From an uncultured Pseudomonadota bacterium (GTDB taxonomy: Bacteria; Pseudomonadota; Gammaproteobacteria; Steroidobacterales; Steroidobacteraceae): a stretch of 64,000 bases of DNA. The notes beneath the pieces were generated by a model. The model saw only the letters and a program-made list of their open reading frames with translations. It was not told the DNA's origin and ran no database searches. Shown piece after piece: positions 49,384 to 58,666 of the stretch. Each line of letters starts with the position of its first letter. Within the stretch, counting starts at the first letter, position 1. A program made the position numbers and the translations under genes. The stretch is taken from contig CAILZL010000033.1 of NCBI GenBank assembly GCA_903838705.1, forward strand, positions 60,476 to 124,475. Direction: 5' to 3'.

Positions 49384-52300
49384 ATGATTCGAAGCATTGC
49401 AATTAACACCTCCGTATCCCAAAAGAGCTTGCTCTGTATCGTTTCTATTTTCATGCTTGCTCTGTCCGGCTGTGGCGGTGGAGGCACAGGTGACAGTAGT
49501 AGCTCCAGTTCTAGCTCCAGTTCTAGCTCCAGTTCTAGTTCTAGCTCCAGTTCTAGCTCCAGTTCTAGCTCCAGTTCTAGCTCCAGTTCTAGCTCCAGTT
49601 CTAGCTCCAGTTCATTAACTGCTTACACAATCAGCGGTACCAACAGCCCCGGCGCGAACATCACAATCAGCGGTACAGCTGTTTCCAATACATCCACAAC
49701 TGCGAGCAACTTCAGTTTTAATGTCCAGAGTGGTGACAGCGTAGTTCTGACTGCCACTAAAATAGGCAACACCTGTTCCGTCAGTGGTTCCAGTGTCAAT
49801 CCGGTTGCCGGCGCCGTGTCTGACTTGACCGTCAGCTGTACCCCCACCCCCTTCACCATTGCAGTATCCAACCCGGCTACGGCCTCGGTGTCGATTACCG
49901 GTACCACTCAGACCAATACAGCCTCAACGGCCACCAGCATTACCTTCAATGACACTTTCGGCGACTCTAATGTCACCGTCTCCGCCAGCAAGGCCGGCAA
50001 CACCTGTACGGTCGGCGGTACCATTATCCCCAGCCCCATCACCAGCAATGTCACCGGTGTGACGGTCAACTGTACCCCTAACCCTTACACCATTGCAGTG
50101 TCCAACCCCGCTGCGGCCTCGGTGTCGATCACCGGTACTACTCAGGTGAATGCTCCCTCAACGGCTACCAGCATCACTTTCAATGACACCTACGGTAATA
50201 CCAATGTCACCGTCTCCGCCAGCAAGGCCGGTAACACCTGTACGGTCGGCGGTACCATTATCCCCAGCCCCATCACCGGCAATGTCACCGGCGTGACGGT
50301 CAGCTGTACGCCCATCACCTATACGCTCAGCGGTAGCAACAACTCCGGAGCCACCCTCAGCGCCAATGGCAGTACCGCCGCTACAAGCAATACCATCACC
50401 GGTACCACTAACTTCATCCTCTACGCGCGCTATGGCGACCCGGTGGTCTTCACCGCCAGCAAGACTGGTAATACCTGCTCCGTCAGTGGTTCCAGTGTCA
50501 ATCCGGTGGCAAGCGCCGTGTCCGATCTGACTGTCACCTGCAATCCTATTCCTTACACAGTCAGCGGCACTGTCTCTGGCAATTCTGGAATTGTGACATT
50601 GACGAACAACGGTGTTGATCAACAGACAGTGAGCGCACTTAACGGCAGCTTTACGTTTTCCCCGCAAAACTACGGTACCAGCTGGTCAGTGGCAGCCACC
50701 GGACCTGCCAGCCAGACTTGCCTTGTCAGCAATGCATCAGGCAGCAATATTACAGCCAATGTGACCAACGTAGTTGTCACATGTCAGGACAACACTTACA
50801 CCATTGGTGGCACGGTAACAGGCCTCGGAACGGGCTTGTCAGTCACGCTGCTGAACAATGGCGGCAATGGCATCACAGTAAACGCCACCGGCCCGCTCTC
50901 ATTCACTTTCTCGCCAGCTCAAATTAGTAGCTCTGCCTATAACGTAACGGTTGGCACTCAACCTTCAGGACAAACCTGCACAGTTGCCAACGGCTCTGGC
51001 AACGTAGGCACAGCTAACATCGCCAATGTTTCAGTGACCTGCTCCAACACGAGCGGTACGACATACGTCGTCAGCGGCAACATAACAGGCCAGACGGGTA
51101 CTGTTACCCTTACGAATAATGGTGGAGATACCCAGACAGTAGCAACATCAGGCACAACGTTCAGCTTTACAGCCCAAAATGCCGGTTCTAATTGGAATGT
51201 TGCAGTCAGCCCACCTGGCGGTCAGGTCTGCTACTTAACCAATGCTTCAGGGGTGAACATTAGCAACAATGTCACCAATGTAACTGTCTCCTGTGTTACG
51301 ACCACCGGTACCCAAACAGTGGGTGGAACATTGACAGGCCTTACAAATGGCGCACAGCTGAGGCTTTTAAATAACAATGGCGACTCATTGACCTTGAGTG
51401 CCAATGGAAACTTTACGTTTGGATTAGGCCTGGCAGCTGAAGCAACCTATGAAGTGACCATAGGGACACAGCCACTTGGTCAGACCTGCTTTGTGTTTAA
51501 TCCATCCGGCACCATGATTGATATCGCCTATGTACCGACTCCTGCCAGCGCGATTAATGTCACTAATATTGCGGTTAACTGCCTGAACAACCCTGCTTAC
51601 ACAGGAACCATTTTGCTGGGTGCCCCTACAGACACCAGCATCAAGCTGAAACTGTTCAGTTCAGATCAAAACGGCACCGTTAGCGCGTCCTATGGCACAA
51701 CTTCTGGTGGACCTTACACAACTACAGCCGCCTCACCGCTATTTGCAGGCACCCCGACAACGATCAACCTGAATGGTTTAACACCTGACACCCAATATTA
51801 TTACCTTGTCAACTTCCAGCCCAATTCGGGTTCAGCCGCTCAAACGGCTGAATACAAGTTCCATACTGCACGTCCGACGAATAGCACCTATTCATTCACT
51901 ATTCAGGCCGACTCACATCTGGATGAAAATACTGATCCCTTGCTGTACCAACAGACACTGCAAAATATTGCCAGCGATTCGCCAGATTTCCTGATTGATC
52001 TGGGTGATACTTTTATGTCGGAAAAGCACAATCAGGCTCTGGATACTACGCCCGTCTCCGGATCAAACACTCAAACAGGTTCCCCACCAGCCAGTACAGA
52101 ACAGCAGGTCATCGCTCGCTATCGAATGGATCTGAAGTACTTCGATATCGCCACTCGCTCTGTACCGCTTTTCCTAGCCAATGGAAACCATGATGCAGAG
52201 CTTGGATGGATATGGAATGGCAATAACTTAAAGAATGGTTTGGCCATCAACCTTGCCACCTGGGCATCGAATGCACGCAGTACCTACTACAATAATCCTG

Positions 52301-53094
52301 ATCCCGTGTCGCAGCCTTTCTATTCAGGTCAATCATCGACCAAGGAAAACATCACAAGTACTCCCACCATTCCATCAAGAGCACCAGCTGCTTGGTACTC
52401 ATGGCAGTGGGGTGACGCATTGTTCATCGTACTCGACCCATACTGGAACAGCTCAGCTGCCAGTAAATGGAGCATGAGTTTAGGACAAGATCAATATAAC
52501 TGGCTGGCAAGTACGCTCGCAAGCAGCACTGCAAGATTCAAGTTCGTTTTCCTGCATAACCTGGTAGGCGGAGTGGGCTCAATGCGAGGAGGAGTCGAGG
52601 CGGCCAAGTTATTTGAGTGGGGCGGATATGAAGCAACCTTGACCGGAAGCTGCACCTCTGCATCGCCCTGCGCATTCACACTAGGTAGTTATTTATTTGG
52701 CGCAAATAGACCCAACATGGCAATGCCTATCCACTCATTGCTTGTTGCAAATAAAGTGACGGCTGTGTTCCATGGACACGATCATTTCTACGACCAACAA
52801 ACACTAGATGGAATTATTTATCAGGAAGTACCGCAGCCTAGTGCCAGAAATACAAGTAATGGCCAGGCCACCGCCACCTCATATGGATATCTATCAGGTA
52901 TCGTAGATAGCAGCAGCGGACATTTACGAATTACCGTTTCACCGACACAAGTAAAGTCAGAGTATGTACGCGCCTGGCTACCGGCCGGCACTTCAGGCTC
53001 AACCAACACTGCAAATGGAACCACAAAAGTTAATAAACAGATTTCGAAATCTTGGACCTGTAGTTATCAGAGCAGTACCGGACTTTGTCAGTAA
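49384..53094 (+). CDS. Repeat-rich lipoprotein with C-terminal metallophosphoesterase domain
   Basis: A 1236-residue exported protein. The N-terminus is a lipoprotein signal ending LALSGC (Cys30), then GGGGTGD and a run of 40 serines (38-77). Eight repeats of about 75-80 residues follow, each with a YTxxG-type start, a mid Cys (NTCxV or QTCxV) and an end Cys (VTVxC). An FN3-like domain with LNGLTPDTQYYYLVNF precedes a calcineurin-like phosphoesterase domain with metal motifs IQADSHLDE, IDLGDTF, LANGNHDAE, FLHNLVGG and FHGHDH. It probably sits on the cell surface with the enzyme held away by the repeats. Substrate unknown. Paralogues lie on the other strand at 54239-64000. Confidence 0.85.
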   Translation: MIRSIAINTSVSQKSLLCIVSIFMLALSGCGGGGTGDSSSSSSSSSSSSSSSSSSSSSSSSSSSSSSSSSSSSSSSSLTAYTISGTNSPGANITISGTAVSNTSTTASNFSFNVQSGDSVVLTATKIGNTCSVSGSSVNPVAGAVSDLTVSCTPTPFTIAVSNPATASVSITGTTQTNTASTATSITFNDTFGDSNVTVSASKAGNTCTVGGTIIPSPITSNVTGVTVNCTPNPYTIAVSNPAAASVSITGTTQVNAPSTATSITFNDTYGNTNVTVSASKAGNTCTVGGTIIPSPITGNVTGVTVSCTPITYTLSGSNNSGATLSANGSTAATSNTITGTTNFILYARYGDPVVFTASKTGNTCSVSGSSVNPVASAVSDLTVTCNPIPYTVSGTVSGNSGIVTLTNNGVDQQTVSALNGSFTFSPQNYGTSWSVAATGPASQTCLVSNASGSNITANVTNVVVTCQDNTYTIGGTVTGLGTGLSVTLLNNGGNGITVNATGPLSFTFSPAQISSSAYNVTVGTQPSGQTCTVANGSGNVGTANIANVSVTCSNTSGTTYVVSGNITGQTGTVTLTNNGGDTQTVATSGTTFSFTAQNAGSNWNVAVSPPGGQVCYLTNASGVNISNNVTNVTVSCVTTTGTQTVGGTLTGLTNGAQLRLLNNNGDSLTLSANGNFTFGLGLAAEATYEVTIGTQPLGQTCFVFNPSGTMIDIAYVPTPASAINVTNIAVNCLNNPAYTGTILLGAPTDTSIKLKLFSSDQNGTVSASYGTTSGGPYTTTAASPLFAGTPTTINLNGLTPDTQYYYLVNFQPNSGSAAQTAEYKFHTARPTNSTYSFTIQADSHLDENTDPLLYQQTLQNIASDSPDFLIDLGDTFMSEKHNQALDTTPVSGSNTQTGSPPASTEQQVIARYRMDLKYFDIATRSVPLFLANGNHDAELGWIWNGNNLKNGLAINLATWASNARSTYYNNPDPVSQPFYSGQSSTKENITSTPTIPSRAPAAWYSWQWGDALFIVLDPYWNSSAASKWSMSLGQDQYNWLASTLASSTARFKFVFLHNLVGGVGSMRGGVEAAKLFEWGGYEATLTGSCTSASPCAFTLGSYLFGANRPNMAMPIHSLLVANKVTAVFHGHDHFYDQQTLDGIIYQEVPQPSARNTSNGQATATSYGYLSGIVDSSSGHLRITVSPTQVKSEYVRAWLPAGTSGSTNTANGTTKVNKQISKSWTCSYQSSTGLCQ
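49495..49614 (+). repeat. 12-bp tandem repeat encoding the poly-serine linker
   Basis: Forty serine codons are built mainly from the 12-bp unit AGTTCTAGCTCC: two intact units, a half-unit break, then six more, with variant ends. Because the unit is a multiple of three, copy-number change would alter linker length without breaking the frame. Confidence 0.92.
49853..50320 (+). repeat. Two nearly identical 234-bp direct repeats
   Basis: The second and third protein repeats are close copies at DNA level (49853-50086 and 50087-50320), sharing long identical runs such as CCGTCTCCGCCAGCAAGGCC. The other repeats of the protein are far more diverged, so this looks like a recent internal duplication of 78 codons. 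Confidence 0.85.
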
Positions 53095-53183
53095 CTAAAT
53101 CCTCACACATTGAAGCAATGTGCATCATTCAATATGCGCATTGCTCATACGCCAAGTAAAAAAACATAAATCCACTTCAATTC

Positions 53184-53459
53184 ATGAAAAGAACTCTAGT
53201 CGAATGGAATATCTATATCGTTCGATGTGCTGACGAGACTTTCTACACCGGTATTTGTATGGATATAGACCGGCGGATTGATGAGCACAACCATAACGAT
53301 GCATTAGGCGCTCGATATACACGGTCGCGAAGACCAGTTGCGCTAATGTATATCGAAAATGTTTCATCACGATCTGAAGCTGCAAAGCGTGAACGCAAGA
53401 TTAAAGCTCTTACCCGTCAGCAGAAGCAGGCACTGATCAATTCTGTTTGCAGCCCATGA
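53184..53459 (+). CDS. GIY-YIG nuclease family protein
   Basis: A 91-residue single-domain GIY-YIG protein of the YhbQ/UPF0213 type. WNIYIVRCADETFYTGI supplies the two halves of the GIY-YIG motif (here IYI and YTGI), followed by DIDRRIDEHN with the conserved Arg, RRPVALMYIENVSSRSEAA, and the family ending KREKRIKALTR-like (RERKIKALTR). E. coli YhbQ has been reported to nick DNA; its physiological role is unclear. It lies between two phosphoesterase genes and just before the VTT gene. Confidence 0.9.
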   Translation: MKRTLVEWNIYIVRCADETFYTGICMDIDRRIDEHNHNDALGARYTRSRRPVALMYIENVSSRSEAAKRERKIKALTRQQKQALINSVCSP

Positions 53460-53484
53460 ACAGAACCGCCATATCCCCACCACC

Positions 53485-54171
53485 ATGACATTGCAACGGT
53501 CTTCTCTGCAGACAGATCGCAAACAATCATTGCGTTGCGCAGCAGTGTTGATAGTACTCTGCGCAACCCTCGCCACGGTCGCTTCATTCACACCCCTGCA
53601 TTCTGCTCTTATATCTGTTTTTGCTTCCAGTGAACAGTTGATACAGCTGCACCCTGTTCTGGGCGTGGTGGTTTTTATTGCATTTGCCGCAGTTTCTGCA
53701 ATGCTGGCCTTCGTGTCAGTTGCGGTGATCGTGCCGATAGCAATCTACACATGGGGTGAGCCTCTCTGCATGCTGCTGCTCTGGTTCGGATGGATACTGG
53801 GTGGCCTGTGTGCTTACGGCATTGCCCGTCTTTTCAGCAGAACTGTGGTGCACTGGCTGACAGCAGAGGCCAGGATCAAGCAACTGGAAACCTACGTCAG
53901 CGCTAAAACGTCGTTCACACTGGTGTTGCTTCTACAACTCGCCCTGCCCTCGGAAATTCCGGGCTATCTGCTGGGTCTGGTGAGATATCCGCTGGCGCGT
54001 TACCTGGCGGCGCTTTCTCTTGCTGAACTTCCTTATGCCGCCGCCACCGCATTACTGGGAGACAGTTTCCTGAAGCAGCGCAGCTATCTTCTGTTCGGAA
54101 TCGGCCTGCTGATGGTGGCATTCAGCTTGTTTACCATCCAGAAGCTGCGCTCAAAACTTGAAACAGATTGA
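53485..54171 (+). CDS. VTT-domain (TVP38/DedA-like) membrane protein
   Basis: A 228-residue inner-membrane protein of the VTT/TVP38 family. Hydrophobic segments lie near residues 17-37, 55-92 (VSVAVIVPIAIYTWGEPLC), 90-112, 150-175 and 205-222. The family region GWILGGLCAYGIARLFSR and the re-entrant LALPSEIPGYLLGLVRY are visible. Relatives are thought to act as lipid scramblases or transporters; the substrate here is unknown. It follows the GIY-YIG gene by 25 nt and converges on a phosphoesterase gene. Confidence 0.83.
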   Translation: MTLQRSSLQTDRKQSLRCAAVLIVLCATLATVASFTPLHSALISVFASSEQLIQLHPVLGVVVFIAFAAVSAMLAFVSVAVIVPIAIYTWGEPLCMLLLWFGWILGGLCAYGIARLFSRTVVHWLTAEARIKQLETYVSAKTSFTLVLLLQLALPSEIPGYLLGLVRYPLARYLAALSLAELPYAAATALLGDSFLKQRSYLLFGIGLLMVAFSLFTIQKLRSKLETD

Positions 54172-54172
54172 T

Positions 54173-54210
54173 CAAAAAAAATGGCGGTTGACCATCAGAT
54201 CAACCGCCAC
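54173..54210 (-). terminator. Intrinsic terminator of the first minus-strand phosphoesterase gene
   Basis: A perfect 10-bp stem TGGCGGTTGA/TCAACCGCCA with an 8-nt loop (54182-54209) is followed by U8 in the minus-strand RNA. It lies about 30 nt after the stop and is nearly identical to the hairpins behind the two next paralogues. Confidence 0.92.
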
Positions 54211-54238
54211 ATTCAGACTCCTTACAAACTGTTTGACT

Positions 54239-57200
54239 CTAGTTATAGATAAACCCGGTAGGCGGAGCATCCCCTTTGCAGGCATACGGGAAATTGCCGG
54301 CCTGATCATCACCTGGTTGTGCAGGCAGGCTGTAGGAGAACGCCACCTCACCATTCACCTTTCCTGCCAGGGAGTCATACAAGGCAGCATTTGCGTTGGC
54401 TATCAGATCAACACTGCGATAGGTACGGATGTACTGTACCCGCACCATTTGCGGAGACACCGTGACATGCAGGAAACCTGTATCAGGGAATTTCACACTG
54501 TAGTTCGGATTATAAGAACCGTAGTTTTTTCCGCCCACTGTAATAGGTGCAGTAATACTGGTTGGGTTATAGGCACTGCAGTTATAGGCCCAGTAGCTGT
54601 TATCCGCAGGGTTGGGGGTTTCCTGATAAACCACGCCATCCACCATTTCTCTTGAGTACATATGGTCATGCCCCTGGAAGAAGATGGTGGCACCATTCGG
54701 ATCTTTGGTATCGACCAGCAGCTGATGCACAGGTTTAGCCCAGCCAGGACGATTAGCACTGAATCCTCCACTTGAATTTCCGCCCCACTCCTCGGTAGCA
54801 ACAACTCCGGCTGCGCCACGTCCTGTGCCATTGACATGGTGAGCAAAGATAAATTTATACTTTGCAGTACTGTTTTCCAGTGTCGTCTTCAGCCATTGAT
54901 ACTGAGCATCTCCCATGGTTTTGCCCCAAGTGGTCGAAGGGTCACTGAACAAACCGGTATCCACCGGCTCCTGAGAATGCCAGTACGGATCAATGGTGAC
55001 AAACAACGCATCACCCCAGGTGAATGCGTAGTAATCCCTTAAAAGACCATCGCCGTCCACACCCGGGTAACCGTTCAGAGCAGTAGCACCGGTCTGGAAT
55101 ACCTCCATGTCACCTGTATAGAAGCCACCCACTATTGGCGTTGGTTCCGGATAGAACTTATTGCGTGCACTGGCTGCCCAGACAGCCGCATTGTTGAAGA
55201 TGCCACCCAGATTGGCATAGTGCGCCTGCTCATGATTACCATTCACCATGAACAGATGCGTTGAGTGCGCCATCATGTTCAGATAGTTCTGCCGCTGGCC
55301 AAGATACTGGCCTGATCCGCCCGTACTTTCACCAATATCAGTTTGCACGAATTTGGTATTCAGAGAGTTATACAGCGCAAGACTGTTTGGGTTCTGCCAG
55401 CCTTCTTTTGCATAGGTAAAGCCATAGGTCGCAGGCAATCCAAACTGGTTCAGATAAGCCGTTTCGAATGTTGCGATTTTATTTTCAATGCTGAAATCAT
55501 CACCCAGCATGAAGTACATATCAGGCTGGCGCTTGGCCACTTCTGCCATCGTCAGCTTGTACAGATCGGCATTGAACATCTGATTGGTACGCTCAGGATG
55601 GGAGTCGCCCTGCACGCCGAAACTGAAGGTGCTGCCGGGAGCACGCTGGGTGTAGAACGAATACTCATTACCGGCAACATATCCTGAGCCACTCGTCGCT
55701 CTGTAATTTACCCGGTAGAAATATTTCGTATTCGGAGTCAAGCCGGTTACCTGAACTTCAATTACCGGATTGGTCGTCTGTGTAACAGGTGGAGACACCG
55801 TGGCAGACATGCCTGAGTAGAATCCTGTCTGAGCTGAACTGGTGCCGTACTCAAGATAGGCACTTGAACCGGCTGCCGCCAGGATGCTGGCCGTAACTGA
55901 GGTATCGGTGGGTCGCCCAAGAATCACGTTGTAGGTTGCACCGCCCTGAGCACAGGTCACATAAATGTCGGTCACATTGGAGCTGCCGATAACACCCGAG
56001 CCATTGGTCACTGAGCAGGTTAATCCCGTGGGTTGTGCACTCAGTAGAACTGTATAGAGATCCCCGGTGGCCAGTGATGTCTGGAAAGAGAATGATGTAG
56101 CACCTGAAGATACGGGCAGAGTCTGCTGGAATGCCCCTTTGTCATACTGGAGTACCAGACCGGATGCAGAAAGACCACTGATGCTGCCGCCGATGGTAAA
56201 AGTATTGGTGGTACACAGCACACTGATACTGGTTACATTAGCCGTCAGGTTGGTACCGGAATTATTGACCAGAAAACACATCTGACCGGCAGGTTGCGCA
56301 CTGATGGTCACGTTGTAATTTGATCCGGAAGCTAACGGCGTTGTGAAGACAAATCCACCGTTAGCTGCAACATTGAGAGCATCACCACCATTATTCAGCA
56401 GCGTGAAGGATTTTCCAGCAGCCAGGCCGGAAACCGTTCCGCCTATGGTGTAAGTGGTAGCGTCATTGATACACGATACTCTTACGATCACCACGTTTGC
56501 GCCGGTGATGAGGCCGTTACCGTTAATGACGGAACAGATCTGGCCAATCGGCTGCGTGCCTACCGTAACTGCGTAGCTATCACCCGTGGCCACGCGAGTG
56601 CCAAAGGTAAAATTACCATTGGCATTCAGAGTCAATGAAATGCCACCCGTGTTTTTCAGTATGAGTGTCTTACCAGTGCCGAGACCACTGACTGATCCAC
56701 CCACGGTATAGGTACTGGCATTACTGACGCAGGTTACGAGTACGTTGGTGATATTTGCACTGGTAATAGTCACTGCGCCATTGGCGACTGAGCAGGTCTG
56801 ACCAGTGGGCTGAGTGAGCACGGACACAGTTGTCGAGCTGGCAGGTAGCGGTGCAGGGAAAGTAAACCCGGTCGCACCTGCGATGAGATTCACTGTCTGA
56901 CTTCCCCCCAGACTCAATTGCATGGCACCGGCAAGACCGGAAACAGTGCCCCCTACTGTATAGGTAGAGGCTGCCTGTGTCGCACAAGCCACCACCAAGC
57001 CACTGATATTGGCTGTGGTCACCACACCCTTACCATTTGCCACATAGCAGGTACTCATGCCGGCAGTGCCTGCGGTGACGTTATATGTTCCGCCTGAAGC
57101 CTGGCGGGTCACAAAAGTGAATGGGTAGGAGTTTGCAGTTCCGTTGGTAACTACATTCAGTATTTCACTGCCATCGTTGCGAGTGTTAGTCAGCGGTATG

Positions 57201-58345
57201 GTGCTGCTGGCCATGCCATTGGAAAGCGCACCACTGAGCGCATAGGTTGTGCCAGTGGCCGAACAGGTAACGATCACGCCCCAGACATTGGCATTGATAT
57301 TAGAACCGGAACCGAAGCTCACAAGACAGATCTGTCCCGCCGGCTGGGTACCAACCGTCACCGCATAACTTGCGCCCGGAGCCAGTCCTGCCGGGAAAGT
57401 AAATGCACCACTAACGTTCAATGTGACCGGATTGCCACCGTTATTAAGCAAAGTGACAGAACCGGAAAGGCCAAAAACATTGCCACCTACGGTGTAAGCC
57501 GTTGGCACGCAGGTCACATTGGCGTTGACTACATTTGCAACAGCAATGTTGCCAAGGTTGTTAGCCACCGAGCAGGTCAGTCCAGCCGGCTGAGCCTGAA
57601 CCGCCACCGTGTATTCAGCACCCGACGTCAGGGCCGTTGCAAACGTATATGAAGTTGCGCTGCTGGCGATTATCTTGTTTGCACCGCCATTCAATTTAAG
57701 AATCAGACCTGAGGAAGTCAGGCCTGTAATCGCACCACCTACGGTATAGGTTCTGGCGCAGGAAACTGCCACATTGGTAATGTTTGTACTGGAAATATTG
57801 CCGGCACCTCCTGTCACCGCACATGAATAACCGACCGGCTGAATGCCTACGCTCACTACATAGGATGCACCACTGGTCAAGGCAGTTGCGAACTTGAAGG
57901 TTGTCGCGCCATTGGCCACGATCAAATTGGTAGCATTTAATTTAAGTACCAGACCCGAAGCAGCCAATCCGCTAATGCTGCCGCCAACAGTGTATGTATT
58001 GACGCACGCTACACTTACATTAGTAACATTGGCGCCATTGATGCTGCCTGAACCATTGCTCACCGAGCAAACTTGCCCGGCAGGTTGAATAGCCACCGTG
58101 ACCACATAGCTGGAACCAGCAGACAAAGGTGATGAAAAAGCAAAATCGCCATCAGCCGTGAGTGTCAGGGAATCAGCCCCATTATTCAGCAGCGTAACGA
58201 ACTTTCCAGAGGCGAGACCAGACAGACCGCCTGAACTGGCCACTGCACCGCCAACGGTGTAAGCAACTTGTGCTTCAGCAATAGAGATAGATGCGAGCGA
58301 GCAAACAGCAAGAATCGCCATCAAGCCCCTGATCATCGATTTCAT
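54239..58345 (-). CDS. Secreted repeat protein with metallophosphoesterase domain (copy A)
   Basis: 1368 residues. A Sec signal peptide (MKSMIRGLMAILAVCSLASI, cleavage after AEA near residue 25) is followed by nine two-cysteine repeats of about 80 residues with YTVGGxxxGL starts, QPxGQxC middles and NVTNVxVxC ends. An FN3-like domain with VTGLTPNTKYFYRVNYRA is followed by the phosphoesterase domain with QGDSHPER, FMLGDDFS, VNGNHEQ, FAHHVNG and FQGHDH. It ends at GDAPPTGFIYN without the C-terminal repeat found in copy B. Unlike the plus-strand paralogue it has no lipobox, so release or outer-membrane attachment by other means is expected. Substrate unknown. Confidence 0.87.
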   Translation of the reverse strand: MKSMIRGLMAILAVCSLASISIAEAQVAYTVGGAVASSGGLSGLASGKFVTLLNNGADSLTLTADGDFAFSSPLSAGSSYVVTVAIQPAGQVCSVSNGSGSINGANVTNVSVACVNTYTVGGSISGLAASGLVLKLNATNLIVANGATTFKFATALTSGASYVVSVGIQPVGYSCAVTGGAGNISSTNITNVAVSCARTYTVGGAITGLTSSGLILKLNGGANKIIASSATSYTFATALTSGAEYTVAVQAQPAGLTCSVANNLGNIAVANVVNANVTCVPTAYTVGGNVFGLSGSVTLLNNGGNPVTLNVSGAFTFPAGLAPGASYAVTVGTQPAGQICLVSFGSGSNINANVWGVIVTCSATGTTYALSGALSNGMASSTIPLTNTRNDGSEILNVVTNGTANSYPFTFVTRQASGGTYNVTAGTAGMSTCYVANGKGVVTTANISGLVVACATQAASTYTVGGTVSGLAGAMQLSLGGSQTVNLIAGATGFTFPAPLPASSTTVSVLTQPTGQTCSVANGAVTITSANITNVLVTCVSNASTYTVGGSVSGLGTGKTLILKNTGGISLTLNANGNFTFGTRVATGDSYAVTVGTQPIGQICSVINGNGLITGANVVIVRVSCINDATTYTIGGTVSGLAAGKSFTLLNNGGDALNVAANGGFVFTTPLASGSNYNVTISAQPAGQMCFLVNNSGTNLTANVTSISVLCTTNTFTIGGSISGLSASGLVLQYDKGAFQQTLPVSSGATSFSFQTSLATGDLYTVLLSAQPTGLTCSVTNGSGVIGSSNVTDIYVTCAQGGATYNVILGRPTDTSVTASILAAAGSSAYLEYGTSSAQTGFYSGMSATVSPPVTQTTNPVIEVQVTGLTPNTKYFYRVNYRATSGSGYVAGNEYSFYTQRAPGSTFSFGVQGDSHPERTNQMFNADLYKLTMAEVAKRQPDMYFMLGDDFSIENKIATFETAYLNQFGLPATYGFTYAKEGWQNPNSLALYNSLNTKFVQTDIGESTGGSGQYLGQRQNYLNMMAHSTHLFMVNGNHEQAHYANLGGIFNNAAVWAASARNKFYPEPTPIVGGFYTGDMEVFQTGATALNGYPGVDGDGLLRDYYAFTWGDALFVTIDPYWHSQEPVDTGLFSDPSTTWGKTMGDAQYQWLKTTLENSTAKYKFIFAHHVNGTGRGAAGVVATEEWGGNSSGGFSANRPGWAKPVHQLLVDTKDPNGATIFFQGHDHMYSREMVDGVVYQETPNPADNSYWAYNCSAYNPTSITAPITVGGKNYGSYNPNYSVKFPDTGFLHVTVSPQMVRVQYIRTYRSVDLIANANAALYDSLAGKVNGEVAFSYSLPAQPGDDQAGNFPYACKGDAPPTGFIYN

Positions 58346-58666
58346 ATTATTCCCCGTTGTATATATCTAACCGGTCGTGGCAATCCAATTATTAATTCTG
58401 GATAGCGCTTAATTTGCTCATGTGTACTTCCATGAGTTGTATCTGAATTTTGACCAGTGTTCAGTCTAGTAGATTCACCAGTCTTCTGCGATACCAAATA
58501 TTTGGGCAACTTTCGATCAATGTTACATAACGGTGATTCAGGAGTTTTATTAACTCCCCAACAATCAACCAATGGCAACAGAAATTACCAATTCACCAGG
58601 CATAAAAAATGGCGGCTGACTTTGCAGTCAACCGCCATTTCAAGTCAGACAATCAGCGCCTGTAAG
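58346..58666. other. Intergenic region between phosphoesterase copies A and B
   Basis: It contains the leader of copy A and the terminator of copy B. The 22 nt before the copy A ATG match those of copy B at 19 positions. A GTTACATAAC element at 58522-58531 recurs at similar distance upstream of copy B. No gene is visible. Confidence 0.5.
58604..58637 (-). terminator. Intrinsic terminator of phosphoesterase copy B
   Basis: In the minus-strand RNA, an 11-bp stem (TGGCGGTTGAC with GTCAGCCGCCA, one G-U pair) and a 6-nt loop are followed by U6. It lies about 30 nt after the copy B stop and is homologous to the hairpins after copies A and C. Confidence 0.9.

Noticed and set aside
49495..49614. Regularly spaced short repeats that could suggest a CRISPR array
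   Set aside because: The repeats are back-to-back with no unique spacers and encode serine in frame within a lipoprotein gene.
58500..58540. Pho box upstream of the phosphoesterase copies
   Set aside because: The GTTATGTAAC region matches at most one CTGTCAT-like half-site and the second half is poor, so phosphate control by PhoB is not supported by sequence alone.
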